A stretch of DNA of 9,601 bases from Lutispora sp. Lineage in GTDB: Bacteria; Bacillota; Clostridia; Lutisporales; Lutisporaceae. The position numbers and the translations under genes are program-made. The notes under the pieces are model-generated. The model was not told the origin of the DNA. It saw only the letters and a program-made list of their open reading frames with translations, and ran no database searches. Of this stretch, positions 1-6,700 are shown piece after piece; position 1 is the first letter of the stretch, and each line of letters starts with the position of its first letter. The stretch is taken from positions 1-9,601 of the forward strand of contig JAUQXG010000268.1 in NCBI GenBank assembly GCA_030834765.1, read 5' to 3'.

Positions 1-876
1 GAAAGCATTATTGAAAGAGCCAAAGAATTCTTGAGTCAGGATAATATAAAGTTTGAAGATGTTATAAATAATCTACAAACTAATTTAAAAAATGCTAGAG
101 ATGAATACGAAAATGCTCATAAGATTAGAGTTGAAACGGAAAAGTTAAAAAAAGAATTAGATAAAAAGAAGGAAATGATTGATTCGCAAAAAGAAAAGCT
201 TTTACAGGATGCAAGGAGTGAAGCTTTAAGAATCGTTAGGTCTGCCAAAGAAGAGTCTAGTGATTTAATAAAAGAATTAAAAGAAGCGATAGAAAATGAA
301 AATACACAAAGAGCTGCTTTAATTGAGAAAGCAAAATCTAACTTAAAAGCATCTGAAGATAAGTTAGAAGAAAAAATCGGTCAAACATTATTTGGAAAAA
401 TCAATCATTTACCTCCTAGGAATCTAAAAATCGGAGACACAGTAAAAATACTTCATTTAAATCAAAAGGGTACGGTTAGTTCATTGCCAGACGATAATGG
501 AAATTTGATTGTTAGGGCTGGCATTATGAAAGTGAACGTAAATATTAGCAATTTGCAATTAACCATTGATGAAAAAGAAGTAGAAGAGAAAGTTAGATAT
601 TCAAAAATAAATACAGTTAAAACAAATAATGTTTCAACTCAGGTAGATGTTAGAGGAGAAAGTTTGGAAGAAGCACTTCAAAATGTAGATAAATATCTTG
701 ATGATGCATATCTTGCTAATATATCCCAAGTAACTGTTATTCATGGAAAAGGAACAGGAGTCTTGAGATCTGGAATTACACAATTGCTAAAATCACATTC
801 TCATGTCAAATCATATAGAGTTGGAGGATATGGAGAAGGTGGTATAGGTGCAACAATAGTTGAAATAAAGTCATAG
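1..876 (+). CDS. mutS2: Endonuclease MutS2, C-terminal part (5' end outside window)
   Basis: The reading frame is open from the first base, so this is the last 291 residues of a protein that normally has about 780-790; the MutS-like ATPase core lies upstream. What is visible, in order: a long charged coiled coil (about residues 10-130), a small beta-rich KOW/Tudor-like linker domain (about 141-186, with GDTVKI and KGTVSSL), and a C-terminal Smr domain (about 215-291). The Smr domain keeps VDVRG (215-219), HGKGTGVLR (248-256) and the closing GGIGATIVE. In this family the ATPase dimer clamps branched DNA or collided ribosomes, and the Smr domain supplies nuclease or splitting activity. It acts in the cytoplasm, in suppression of recombination or ribosome rescue depending on species. 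The stop codon overlaps the ribosome binding site of the next gene, so the two are probably co-transcribed. The family call is very secure; the exact cellular role in this organism is not shown. Confidence 0.96.
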   Translation, partial: ESIIERAKEFLSQDNIKFEDVINNLQTNLKNARDEYENAHKIRVETEKLKKELDKKKEMIDSQKEKLLQDARSEALRIVRSAKEESSDLIKELKEAIENENTQRAALIEKAKSNLKASEDKLEEKIGQTLFGKINHLPPRNLKIGDTVKILHLNQKGTVSSLPDDNGNLIVRAGIMKVNVNISNLQLTIDEKEVEEKVRYSKINTVKTNNVSTQVDVRGESLEEALQNVDKYLDDAYLANISQVTVIHGKGTGVLRSGITQLLKSHSHVKSYRVGGYGEGGIGATIVEIKS

Positions 877-886
877 GGTGAAGAAT

Positions 887-1351
887 ATGAATATTTTGGT
901 AAGTGCATGCTTATTAGGGATAAATAGCAGATATGATTCTGGAAATAATTACAATGAGGAAATAGCTGAATTGAGAAGTAAACACTTCCTCATACCAATC
1001 TGTCCTGAGCAGCTTGGAGGTCTTTCAACCCCAAGACTTCCGGCAGAGATATCAAAAGGGAATGGAAGTGATGTATTGTCAGGTAGATCATATGTCAAAA
1101 ACAGTTGCAATATAGATCTATCAGCTCAGTTTATTAAAGGATCAATGGAAGCTTTAAATATTGCAATTTTATACGGCTGTAGTGTGGCAATACTAAAGGC
1201 AAAAAGTCCGTCCTGTGGCAAAGATCACATATATGATGGTACTTTCTCCAAAACAATTCGTAATGGGAATGGAGTAAGTGCCCAAATATTAATTGATAAT
1301 GGAATTAAAGTTTTTAACGAAAGTGAGGATTTTCTTTCTTATTTGGAATGA
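887..1351 (+). CDS. DUF523 family protein, TudS-like (putative 2-thiouracil desulfidase)
   Basis: A 154-residue DUF523 protein. Family hallmarks are VSACLLG at the N terminus, CPEQLGGL-TPR in the middle and LKAKSPSCG near the C terminus. They place Cys8, Cys39 and Cys110, which match the three cysteines that hold a [4Fe-4S] cluster in characterised TudS desulfidases. Those enzymes remove sulfur from 2-thiouracil; whether this one does is inference. Two further cysteines (74 and 98) are present. The frequent family motif CRYDG reads SRYDS here. I chose ATG at 887 because AGGGTG at 875-880 is correctly spaced for it and the family usually begins a few residues before VSACLLG. An in-frame GTG at 878 would add three residues but has no good ribosome binding site. 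It lies 10 bases after mutS2 and is followed by a strong terminator, so it is probably the last gene of that transcript. Confidence 0.9.
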   Translation: MNILVSACLLGINSRYDSGNNYNEEIAELRSKHFLIPICPEQLGGLSTPRLPAEISKGNGSDVLSGRSYVKNSCNIDLSAQFIKGSMEALNIAILYGCSVAILKAKSPSCGKDHIYDGTFSKTIRNGNGVSAQILIDNGIKVFNESEDFLSYLE

Positions 1352-1370
1352 TCAATTGTATAGGCATTCT

Positions 1371-1408
1371 AGTGATATAATATTTGTTTTTATATCACTA
1401 TTTTTTTT
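1371..1408 (+). terminator. Rho-independent terminator after the DUF523 gene
   Basis: A perfect 10-bp inverted repeat (AGTGATATAA at 1371-1380, TTATATCACT at 1390-1399) with a 9-base loop. One A and then eight T residues (1401-1408) follow. The stem is AT-rich, but the geometry and U-tract are those of an intrinsic terminator. It closes the mutS2-DUF523 unit and separates it from the promoter at 1472-1500. Confidence 0.88.
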
Positions 1409-1471
1409 GGACTCGGAGTAATAAGAAGGACTAGATCATGATCCCTTAGATTAAAATAAAAACCAAATATG

Positions 1472-1500
1472 TTGATATGTAAATTGTTGAGTATTATAAT
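1472..1500 (+). promoter_or_regulatory. Sigma-A-type promoter for DUF3343-LCP genes
   Basis: TTGATA at 1472-1477 and a consensus TATAAT at 1495-1500 are separated by exactly 17 bases. Transcription should start near 1507, giving a short leader before the AGGAAGTG ribosome binding site (1520-1527) of the gene at 1536. It lies directly after a terminator, as expected for a new transcription unit. This is the best vegetative promoter match in the window. Confidence 0.8.
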
Positions 1501-1535
1501 AGATTAGAACGAAATTTGTAGGAAGTGATTGAAAA

Positions 1536-1796
1536 ATGAATTTTGATTATTATTTAGCAGTATTTAATTCTACGCATCATGCCATAAAATTTGAAAAGGT
1601 ACTGAAAGAAGCAGGTGTTTTAATAAACATAATACCTGTTCCTAGGGAAATTGCAGCGAGTTGTGGGTTAGCTGCAAAATTTGAAAAGGATAAATATGAA
1701 GATATTAATAATATTGTAAAATTAAATAATTTACAAGTAGCTGCGTATTACGATGTTTCTAAGTCAGGAGAAAAAAGAGTGTATAACAAAAAATAA
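1536..1796 (+). CDS. DUF3343 family protein (putative Se/S carrier-like)
   Basis: An 86-residue cytoplasmic protein with the typical DUF3343 signatures. These are FNSTHHA at residues 10-16 and PVPREIAASCG at 34-44, with one conserved cysteine, Cys43. The family is full-length at this size and has been described as carrier-like for selenium or sulfur because of that cysteine; no reaction is established. ATG at 1536 is eight bases after AGGAAGTG and downstream of a strong promoter. The next gene starts 22 bases after the stop, so the two are likely an operon. The sequence shows no direct selenium-metabolism neighbours (no selD, selA or yedF here), so the function stays open. The family assignment is firm, the role is not. 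Confidence 0.88.
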   Translation: MNFDYYLAVFNSTHHAIKFEKVLKEAGVLINIIPVPREIAASCGLAAKFEKDKYEDINNIVKLNNLQVAAYYDVSKSGEKRVYNKK

Positions 1797-1818
1797 TTAT
1801 TTAAGCGGGGGTAAATTC

Positions 1819-2694
1819 TTGAAAAATAACAAAATGAAAAACATACTAAAGTTTATATTAATACTAATTTTAGTATTTGCTATTAGTTTATACTCTTTAA
1901 CATATGTTTTTCTTAATAAATTAACAGTTGGTGAAGGTGCAGAAGGCTATCCAAAGCCAGATAATACCGTAAATGTTCTGGTATTTGGAGTTGCAAAAGG
2001 TCTTTCTGACTCAATGATGCTATGTAAACTTGATACAAAGAAAGATGAAATTCAAATATATTCAATACCGAGGGATACTTATTTTCCGAGAAAAGGCCAT
2101 AACAATACTGCTCAAAAAAAGATTAATGCTTCCTATGGAAATGGTGGTGCCGATGAAGTAGTAAAAAGTGTAAGTCAGCTAACTGGTGTCCCTATAAATT
2201 TTTATGTAGAAGTAGACTATAATGCCGTAAAATCCATTGTTGATTCAATAGGAGGTATAGAAGTGGAAATACCTAATAATATGAACTATGATGATCCTAT
2301 GGATAATCTTCATATTCATTTTGAAAAGGGACAAGTAGTAAAAAATGGTGACGATATTATAAAACTATTGAGATGGAGAAAGAACAATAAAGGTGGCGGA
2401 TATCCTGAGGGTGACTTAGGGAGAATAAAGATGCAGCAGCAAATAGTAAAATTGGGATTTGAGAAGGTGCTTAATGGAAATGTTATATTAAATATTTTTA
2501 AGCTTCAAGATCCAATTACAAAAAATGTTAAGACGAATATGACTCCTAATCAAATGCTTTATTATGCTACCAAAGCGAAAGATGTTAAAGTTGAAAAGAT
2601 TAATATTTCAACAATACCTGGCACCACAAAAACTATAGATGGATTATCGTTTTTCGTGGCCGAGAAGAAAAAACTTTCTGAAATATTCAAATAA
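1819..2694 (+). CDS. LytR-CpsA-Psr (LCP) family cell-wall glycopolymer ligase
   Basis: A 291-residue LCP protein if started at TTG 1819, which lies seven bases after a GCGGGGG ribosome binding site (1805-1811). Longer in-frame starts would overlap the preceding gene, and the next ATG (1834) is too far from the site. An N-terminal membrane segment (about residues 9-33) puts the catalytic domain outside the cell. That domain shows VLVFGV, then SDSMML (Asp64), SIPRDTY (Arg85, Asp86), a KIN-SYG-GG segment, IGGIEVEIP, and GDLGRIKMQQQ (Arg202, Gln206-207). These are the residues that bind the polyprenyl-pyrophosphate and metal in the family. Members move teichoic acids or other glycopolymers from a lipid carrier to peptidoglycan. 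The protein is short and has almost no extra C-terminal domain. There is no polysaccharide gene nearby to indicate the polymer. It is probably transcribed with the DUF3343 gene and ends before a hairpin. Confidence 0.9.
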   Translation: MKNNKMKNILKFILILILVFAISLYSLTYVFLNKLTVGEGAEGYPKPDNTVNVLVFGVAKGLSDSMMLCKLDTKKDEIQIYSIPRDTYFPRKGHNNTAQKKINASYGNGGADEVVKSVSQLTGVPINFYVEVDYNAVKSIVDSIGGIEVEIPNNMNYDDPMDNLHIHFEKGQVVKNGDDIIKLLRWRKNNKGGGYPEGDLGRIKMQQQIVKLGFEKVLNGNVILNIFKLQDPITKNVKTNMTPNQMLYYATKAKDVKVEKINISTIPGTTKTIDGLSFFVAEKKKLSEIFK

Positions 2695-2712
2695 TATAGT
2701 ATATGTTATAAT

Positions 2713-2741
2713 AATGATAGCTGTAAGGGCTATCATTTTAT
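2713..2741 (+). terminator. Weak hairpin terminator after the LCP gene
   Basis: A perfect 9-bp stem (AATGATAGC at 2713-2721, GCTATCATT at 2729-2737) has a 7-base loop and is followed by a short T-rich tail (TTA TTATAT). The tail is poor, so termination may be partial. A TATAAT at 2707-2712 overlaps its upstream edge and could be a -10 box for the next gene, but only a poor -35 (TATTCA, 2684-2689) is found. Confidence 0.5.
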
Positions 2742-2759
2742 TATATATGGAGGTTTAAA

Positions 2760-3371
2760 ATGGAAGATAGAGTAAAAAAGACCATGGAATCATTATTGAA
2801 AAATAAAATTTCTGCTTCTTACTTTGAAAATTCAAATGAGGCCATAAACCATCTCTTAAATGAAATTGAAAATAGTGCTACTGTTGGAATCGGTGGATCC
2901 ATGACAATAATGTCATTAGAAATTCCACAAAAATTAATAAATAGAGGAAATAATGTAGCTTTTCATTGGCTAGAAAATTCAGCCGAAAAGATGGATGAAG
3001 CTAGAAATTTGGCATCCAAAAGTGATGTATATCTTACCAGCACAAATGCCTTAACAGAAAAAGGGCAATTGGTAAATATAGATGGGGTAGGGAATAGAGT
3101 TTCAGCGATGATCTATGGACCTAAAAAAGTTTATATAATATGTGGCATAAATAAAATCACAAGTGATTTTGATAGTGCAGTTGAAAGAATTAAATCCAAT
3201 ACTTACAAAAATGCAAGAAGGTTAAAGCTCAATACACCATGTGCAATCAATGGAAAATGTATAGACTGCTATAGCCCCGAGCGTATGTGTAATGTTATGA
3301 CAGTAATTGATAAAAAACCCTCTAAAACTCAGATGGAAGTAATAATAATTAATGAGGAGCTTGGATATTAA
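2760..3371 (+). CDS. LUD-domain (LutC/YkgG-like, DUF162) protein with four-cysteine cluster
   Basis: A 203-residue LUD-domain protein. Supporting features are GIGGSMTI (43-50), a TSTNALTEKGQLVNIDGVGNR segment beginning at 93, and GPKKVYIICGINKI (120-133). This is the fold of LutC/YkgG proteins that work with Fe-S lactate oxidation subunits. This subgroup is usually a single-domain protein encoded alone, and no lutA or lutB is present here. The C-terminal part carries four cysteines, Cys161, Cys167, Cys170 and Cys177 (C-X5-C-X2-C-X6-C), which look like a metal or Fe-S site; this is inference. ATG at 2760 follows a good GGAGG site (2749-2753). The protein is probably cytoplasmic. Substrate is unknown, and the common label 'lactate utilization protein' should be read as a family name only. 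Confidence 0.88.
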   Translation: MEDRVKKTMESLLKNKISASYFENSNEAINHLLNEIENSATVGIGGSMTIMSLEIPQKLINRGNNVAFHWLENSAEKMDEARNLASKSDVYLTSTNALTEKGQLVNIDGVGNRVSAMIYGPKKVYIICGINKITSDFDSAVERIKSNTYKNARRLKLNTPCAINGKCIDCYSPERMCNVMTVIDKKPSKTQMEVIIINEELGY

Positions 3372-3478
3372 AAATAGTATATTTTTAAAGGATTTGAAGT
3401 TAACTTGTAGAATAATTCAATACGAATGCTTTGCACGATAATTATAGCATTGCTAAAAAATTAAGTACGAGGTGGAAA

Positions 3479-4384
3479 ATGATAAGAAATTTTGATGAAT
3501 TAATTTTAAAGGCAAAAAGCCAAAAAAAAATGCGGCTTGTTGTAGCTGCTGCACAAGATGAGGATGTATTAAAGGCCGTTAATGAAGCAAAACTTATTGG
3601 TTTAATAGACCCCATCCTTATAGGGGATGAAGAAAAGATTATTCAAATACTAACAGAACTAGGTGTTTCAATAAAAGGTTATCATATTATTAATGAGCTA
3701 GACCTTATAGAATCTGCAAGAAAAGCAGTTGAACTTGTAAGTACGAATAAAGCCGAATTTTTAATGAAAGGCATTTTACAAACTGCAGATATTATGAGAG
3801 CAGTTTTAGACAAGGAAATAGGATTAAGAACAAATAATTTAATTAGCCATGTAATGGTTTACCAAGTTCCATCTTATGATAAGCTAATGTTTTTAACAGA
3901 TGGAGGAATGAACGTAGCACCAGATTTAAATCAAAAGGTACAAATATTAGAAAATGCTATAGAGGTAACAAAGGCCATAGGATTAGATAAAATATATGTA
4001 TCTTGCCTTGCTGGAGCAGAGATTGTAAATCCTAAAATACCAGCTACGGTAGATGCAAAAGCTATTTCAGAAATGAAAGAAAAATGGCAATCTATAAATG
4101 TGGTTGTTGATGGACCAGTTGCCCTAGATTTGGCTATTAGCATAGAAGCCTGTCAGCATAAAGGTTATAAGGGTGAAGGTGGCGGTAAAGCAGATATTCT
4201 TCTAGTGCCTTATTATGAAGTTGGGAATGCATTAGGAAAGTCATTAACATACTTTGCAAATGCAAAATCTGCAGGGATTATCATGGGAGCAAAAGTGCCT
4301 ATTGTTTTGGTTTCCAGATCTGATTCGTCAGAATCTAAACTGCTGTCAATAGCATTAGGAAGTGTAATAGCGGGCAATAAGTAG
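3479..4384 (+). CDS. ptb: Phosphate butyryltransferase (phosphotransbutyrylase)
   Basis: A 301-residue protein, the length expected for clostridial phosphate butyryltransferase. It belongs to the PTA/PTB superfamily, which swaps CoA for phosphate on an acyl group (butyryl-CoA + Pi to butyryl-phosphate + CoA). Visible motifs are VAAAQDEDVLKAV near the N terminus, LMKG (95-98), FLTDGGMN (138-144), DGPVALDLAIS (211-221), GKADILLVP (236-244) and SRSDSSESK near the C terminus. ATG at 3479 is preceded by GAGGTGG (3469-3475); a TTG at 3431 in the same frame lacks a site and would add 16 residues atypical of the family. A possible weak promoter lies upstream (TTAAAG 3385-3390, 17 bases, TAGAAT 3408-3413). 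The usual partner butyrate kinase is not adjacent; instead a gene relic and a palindrome follow. It could prefer branched acyl-CoA or another short chain; sequence alone cannot separate these. Confidence 0.92.
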   Translation: MIRNFDELILKAKSQKKMRLVVAAAQDEDVLKAVNEAKLIGLIDPILIGDEEKIIQILTELGVSIKGYHIINELDLIESARKAVELVSTNKAEFLMKGILQTADIMRAVLDKEIGLRTNNLISHVMVYQVPSYDKLMFLTDGGMNVAPDLNQKVQILENAIEVTKAIGLDKIYVSCLAGAEIVNPKIPATVDAKAISEMKEKWQSINVVVDGPVALDLAISIEACQHKGYKGEGGGKADILLVPYYEVGNALGKSLTYFANAKSAGIIMGAKVPIVLVSRSDSSESKLLSIALGSVIAGNK

Positions 4385-4454
4385 TTTTTTAATTGTAAGA
4401 GCTATTTTTGATTGAAGCATTTAATGTCAGGTCATAAGGCCATATCAAGAATGT

Positions 4455-4546
4455 AAAGATTTTATTGGAGAGGCATATAAGAAACTTTGCCACAAAAAAT
4501 GGTTGATATAAACATGAAAGCATATAAAAAAGGTTTAGAACCATAA
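4455..4546 (+). pseudogene. Possible relic: C-terminal tail of a 2-oxoacid:ferredoxin oxidoreductase gamma subunit
   Basis: Between ptb and the helicase no intact gene is found, but two frames together read like the end of a POR/KOR/IOR gamma subunit. One frame gives KDFIGEAYKK (4455-4484). After a shift within about 4479-4487 a second frame gives LPQKMVDINMKAYKKGLE and stops at 4544-4546. Gamma subunits of this family commonly end with a helix, then 'LP.K..E.N.KA...G'. The frame of the second part has stops at 4478-4480 and further upstream, and there is no start or ribosome binding site, so it is not expressed as an intact gene. A strong palindrome, plausibly the operon terminator, begins four bases after the stop. 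Resemblance is judged by eye on about 30 residues and could be chance; GCATATAA occurring twice explains part of the AYK repetition. Confidence 0.4.
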
Positions 4547-4549
4547 AAC

Positions 4550-4589
4550 CAATAATAAGAGAGTATTCATGAATACTCTCTTATTATTG
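4550..4589. terminator. 40-bp perfect palindrome, probable (bidirectional) terminator
   Basis: Every base from 4550 to 4589 pairs with its partner around a centre between 4569 and 4570 (CA|TG). As RNA this gives a stem of about 18 bp. Its outer part is AATAATAA opposite TTATTATT and its inner part is GAGAGTATTC, so the base of the stem supplies a U-rich run on either strand. It sits just after the gene relic and before the helicase gene, where a terminator would be expected. All neighbouring genes run in the + direction, so its symmetry is not explained by convergent genes. A protein-binding operator is an alternative. Confidence 0.6.
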
Positions 4590-4624
4590 CAAACTTGAAA
4601 ATTAAATTACATGTAGGTGTTATA

Positions 4625-6655
4625 TTGAAAAATAGTGAGATGAAACTAAATATTGAGCAGCTGAAGGCTGTTAAACACAACTCCGGCCCTTGTCTTGTGG
4701 TAGCAGGTCCAGGATCAGGTAAAACAACAGTAATAACAGCCAGAATCTTATATATGATTAACAATTTTAGAATTGAACCTTCGAAAATACTTGTTGTAAC
4801 TTTCAGCAGGGCGGCAGCAAACGAAATGAAAGAACGCTTCAAAGCCTACTCTAAAAATAGATATAGTGATGTCACTTTTGGTACCTTTCACTCTGTTTTT
4901 TTTAGAATTCTTCAAGAGTATAAAGGATACAAACTTGAAAATTTAATGGATGAACAAGAAAAAATAATCATTTTAAGAAACATAATAAGGAATAATAATT
5001 TTGGAATTTCTGGTGAGACTGAAGAAATAATAGAAATCATAAATGAGATTAGTTACCTAAAGAATACTTTTATTGATATTAACCATTACAATGCATATTC
5101 ATGTAAAAATGATTTCTTTAGACAAATTTATAAAAAGGTTGATGAAATAAAAGAGTCTTCTATGAAGTTTGATTACGATGATATGCTACGAGATTGTTTT
5201 TATTTACTAAAAAACAATGGTAAGATACTTGAACAAATTAGAAGGCAATATGAATATATTAATGTTGATGAATTTCAAGATATTAATCCTGTACAATTTG
5301 AGTGTATAAAACTAATTGCCTCTCCTAAGAATAATTTATTTGTTGTGGGAGATGATGATCAGAGTATATATTCTTTTAGAGGTGCAGCACCCGATATCAT
5401 GCTCGATTTTGAGAAATATTATAGGAATGCTGTTAGAATAATATTAGATACAAATTACAGAAGTACTGGACTTATTATTAATGCAGCAAATCTTGTAATA
5501 AGTTATAATAAGAACAGATTTTCCAAAGTTATCAATACAGTAAATGATAATGGTGAAAATCCTACTATTTTCTATGTTGATGATTTTGAAAAAGAGTCAG
5601 AAATAATAGTTGAACAAGTACTAGAATTATCTAAAAAAGATATTGATTTATCAGAAATAGCGGTTATATATAGGACAAATCTACAAGCTAGAGCCATTGT
5701 TGATGCACTTGTATGCAATAATATTCCATTTCATGCCCTTGATGGATTATCAACTTTATATAATCATTGGGTATATAATGATATTTTAGGCTACTTAAAT
5801 TTATCTCAGGGGTATAACAATAATGATTTTATCAGAATTGTAAATAAGCCTAAAAGATATATTAGAAGAGATATACTGGCAAGCCATGCGAAACAAAACT
5901 GTATGATTGATAATCTTATACTAGAAGAAGAATTAAATTATAATCAAAAAAACTTATTAGTGGAATTGAATAGTAGTTTAAAAAGAATGAAAAGTATGAC
6001 TGCAAAAGATGCCATAAAGTTTATTAGAAAATATATTGGGTATGATGACTATCTGAAAGAATATGCCTTAAATAAGGGTGTCGATGCCATAGGACTTGTA
6101 GAAACTGCGGAAGATATTGAGACTTCTTCAAAATCATATAATACAATACCTGAGTTTCTAGTTCATATAAATAATTTAAAAACAAATATATATAAGTCTG
6201 GAAAAAATAAAAATGTAGATGGGGTGCGGCTGCTTACCATGCATAAGGCAAAAGGCCTGGAGTATGAAACTGTATTCTTAATTGGATGTATAGATGGACT
6301 TGTTCCATATATTAAAGATAACAATGTATCTGATGATATAATAGAAGAGGAGCGAAGACTTTTTTATGTTGGAATGACTAGAGCTAAAAAAAGGTTGTTT
6401 ATCATTTCTCCTAAGAATAGATATAATAAAAAAGCTCAAGCATCAAGATTTATAAAAGAAATAACTGATGGGAAACAATTAAGTAAAGATCAGATGAAAA
6501 TTGGTCAACGGATTTATCACAAGATTTATGGAGAAGGCATGATTGAAGAGATTTTTTCTGATAAAAGCAAAAGAATGAAAATAAGCTTTAATACAGTCGA
6601 GAAAGAGCTAGATATTGAAACCTGCTTGAAAAATAAGATAATCAGATTGATATAG
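4625..6655 (+). CDS. UvrD/PcrA-like superfamily 1A DNA helicase
   Basis: A 676-residue 3'-5' DNA helicase with the complete SF1A motif set: Q-motif region (LNIEQLKAV), Walker A AGPGSGKTT (27-35), Ia TFSRAAANEM (59-68), TFHS (87-90), Walker B VDEFQD (214-219), III VGDDDQSIYSFRGA (241-254), IV DTNYRST (275-281), V TMHKAKGLE (538-546) and VI EEERRLFYVGMTRAK (574-588). The last 50 residues resemble the Tudor-like C-terminal domain of PcrA (GQRIYHKIYGEGMIEEI), which contacts RNA polymerase in that family. It is shorter than typical PcrA, with a reduced 2B region, so it may be a second PcrA-like paralogue rather than PcrA itself. I chose TTG 4625 because GTAGGTG (4613-4619) is correctly placed; ATG 4640 would fit the family well but has no properly spaced site. 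It probably functions in repair or removal of obstacles from DNA. The next gene follows after 45 bases with no terminator. Confidence 0.93.
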   Translation: MKNSEMKLNIEQLKAVKHNSGPCLVVAGPGSGKTTVITARILYMINNFRIEPSKILVVTFSRAAANEMKERFKAYSKNRYSDVTFGTFHSVFFRILQEYKGYKLENLMDEQEKIIILRNIIRNNNFGISGETEEIIEIINEISYLKNTFIDINHYNAYSCKNDFFRQIYKKVDEIKESSMKFDYDDMLRDCFYLLKNNGKILEQIRRQYEYINVDEFQDINPVQFECIKLIASPKNNLFVVGDDDQSIYSFRGAAPDIMLDFEKYYRNAVRIILDTNYRSTGLIINAANLVISYNKNRFSKVINTVNDNGENPTIFYVDDFEKESEIIVEQVLELSKKDIDLSEIAVIYRTNLQARAIVDALVCNNIPFHALDGLSTLYNHWVYNDILGYLNLSQGYNNNDFIRIVNKPKRYIRRDILASHAKQNCMIDNLILEEELNYNQKNLLVELNSSLKRMKSMTAKDAIKFIRKYIGYDDYLKEYALNKGVDAIGLVETAEDIETSSKSYNTIPEFLVHINNLKTNIYKSGKNKNVDGVRLLTMHKAKGLEYETVFLIGCIDGLVPYIKDNNVSDDIIEEERRLFYVGMTRAKKRLFIISPKNRYNKKAQASRFIKEITDGKQLSKDQMKIGQRIYHKIYGEGMIEEIFSDKSKRMKISFNTVEKELDIETCLKNKIIRLI

Positions 6656-6700
6656 AATAAAAAGGTAAAATAATATATATAAAATGATCGGAGAGCTTTT

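Noticed and set aside
1434..1443. GATCATGATC ten-base palindrome between terminator and promoter
   Set aside because: Short, symmetry stops at its edges, and no second copy stands at operator spacing; nothing supports a binding site.
3370..3386. AAAAATA-GTA-TATTTTT inverted repeat right after the LUD gene
   Set aside because: Pure A/T seven-base arms with a three-base loop are expected by chance in this AT-rich DNA and there is no T-tract after it; not called a terminator.
3931..4143. Minus-strand open frame inside ptb
   Set aside because: It is the complement of well-conserved ptb sequence, with no start signals or family features of its own.
4499..4546. A 15-codon open frame starting ATG at 4499 as a small gene or leader peptide
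   Set aside because: No ribosome binding site at proper distance; better explained as the end of a decayed gene whose frame continues upstream of the ATG.
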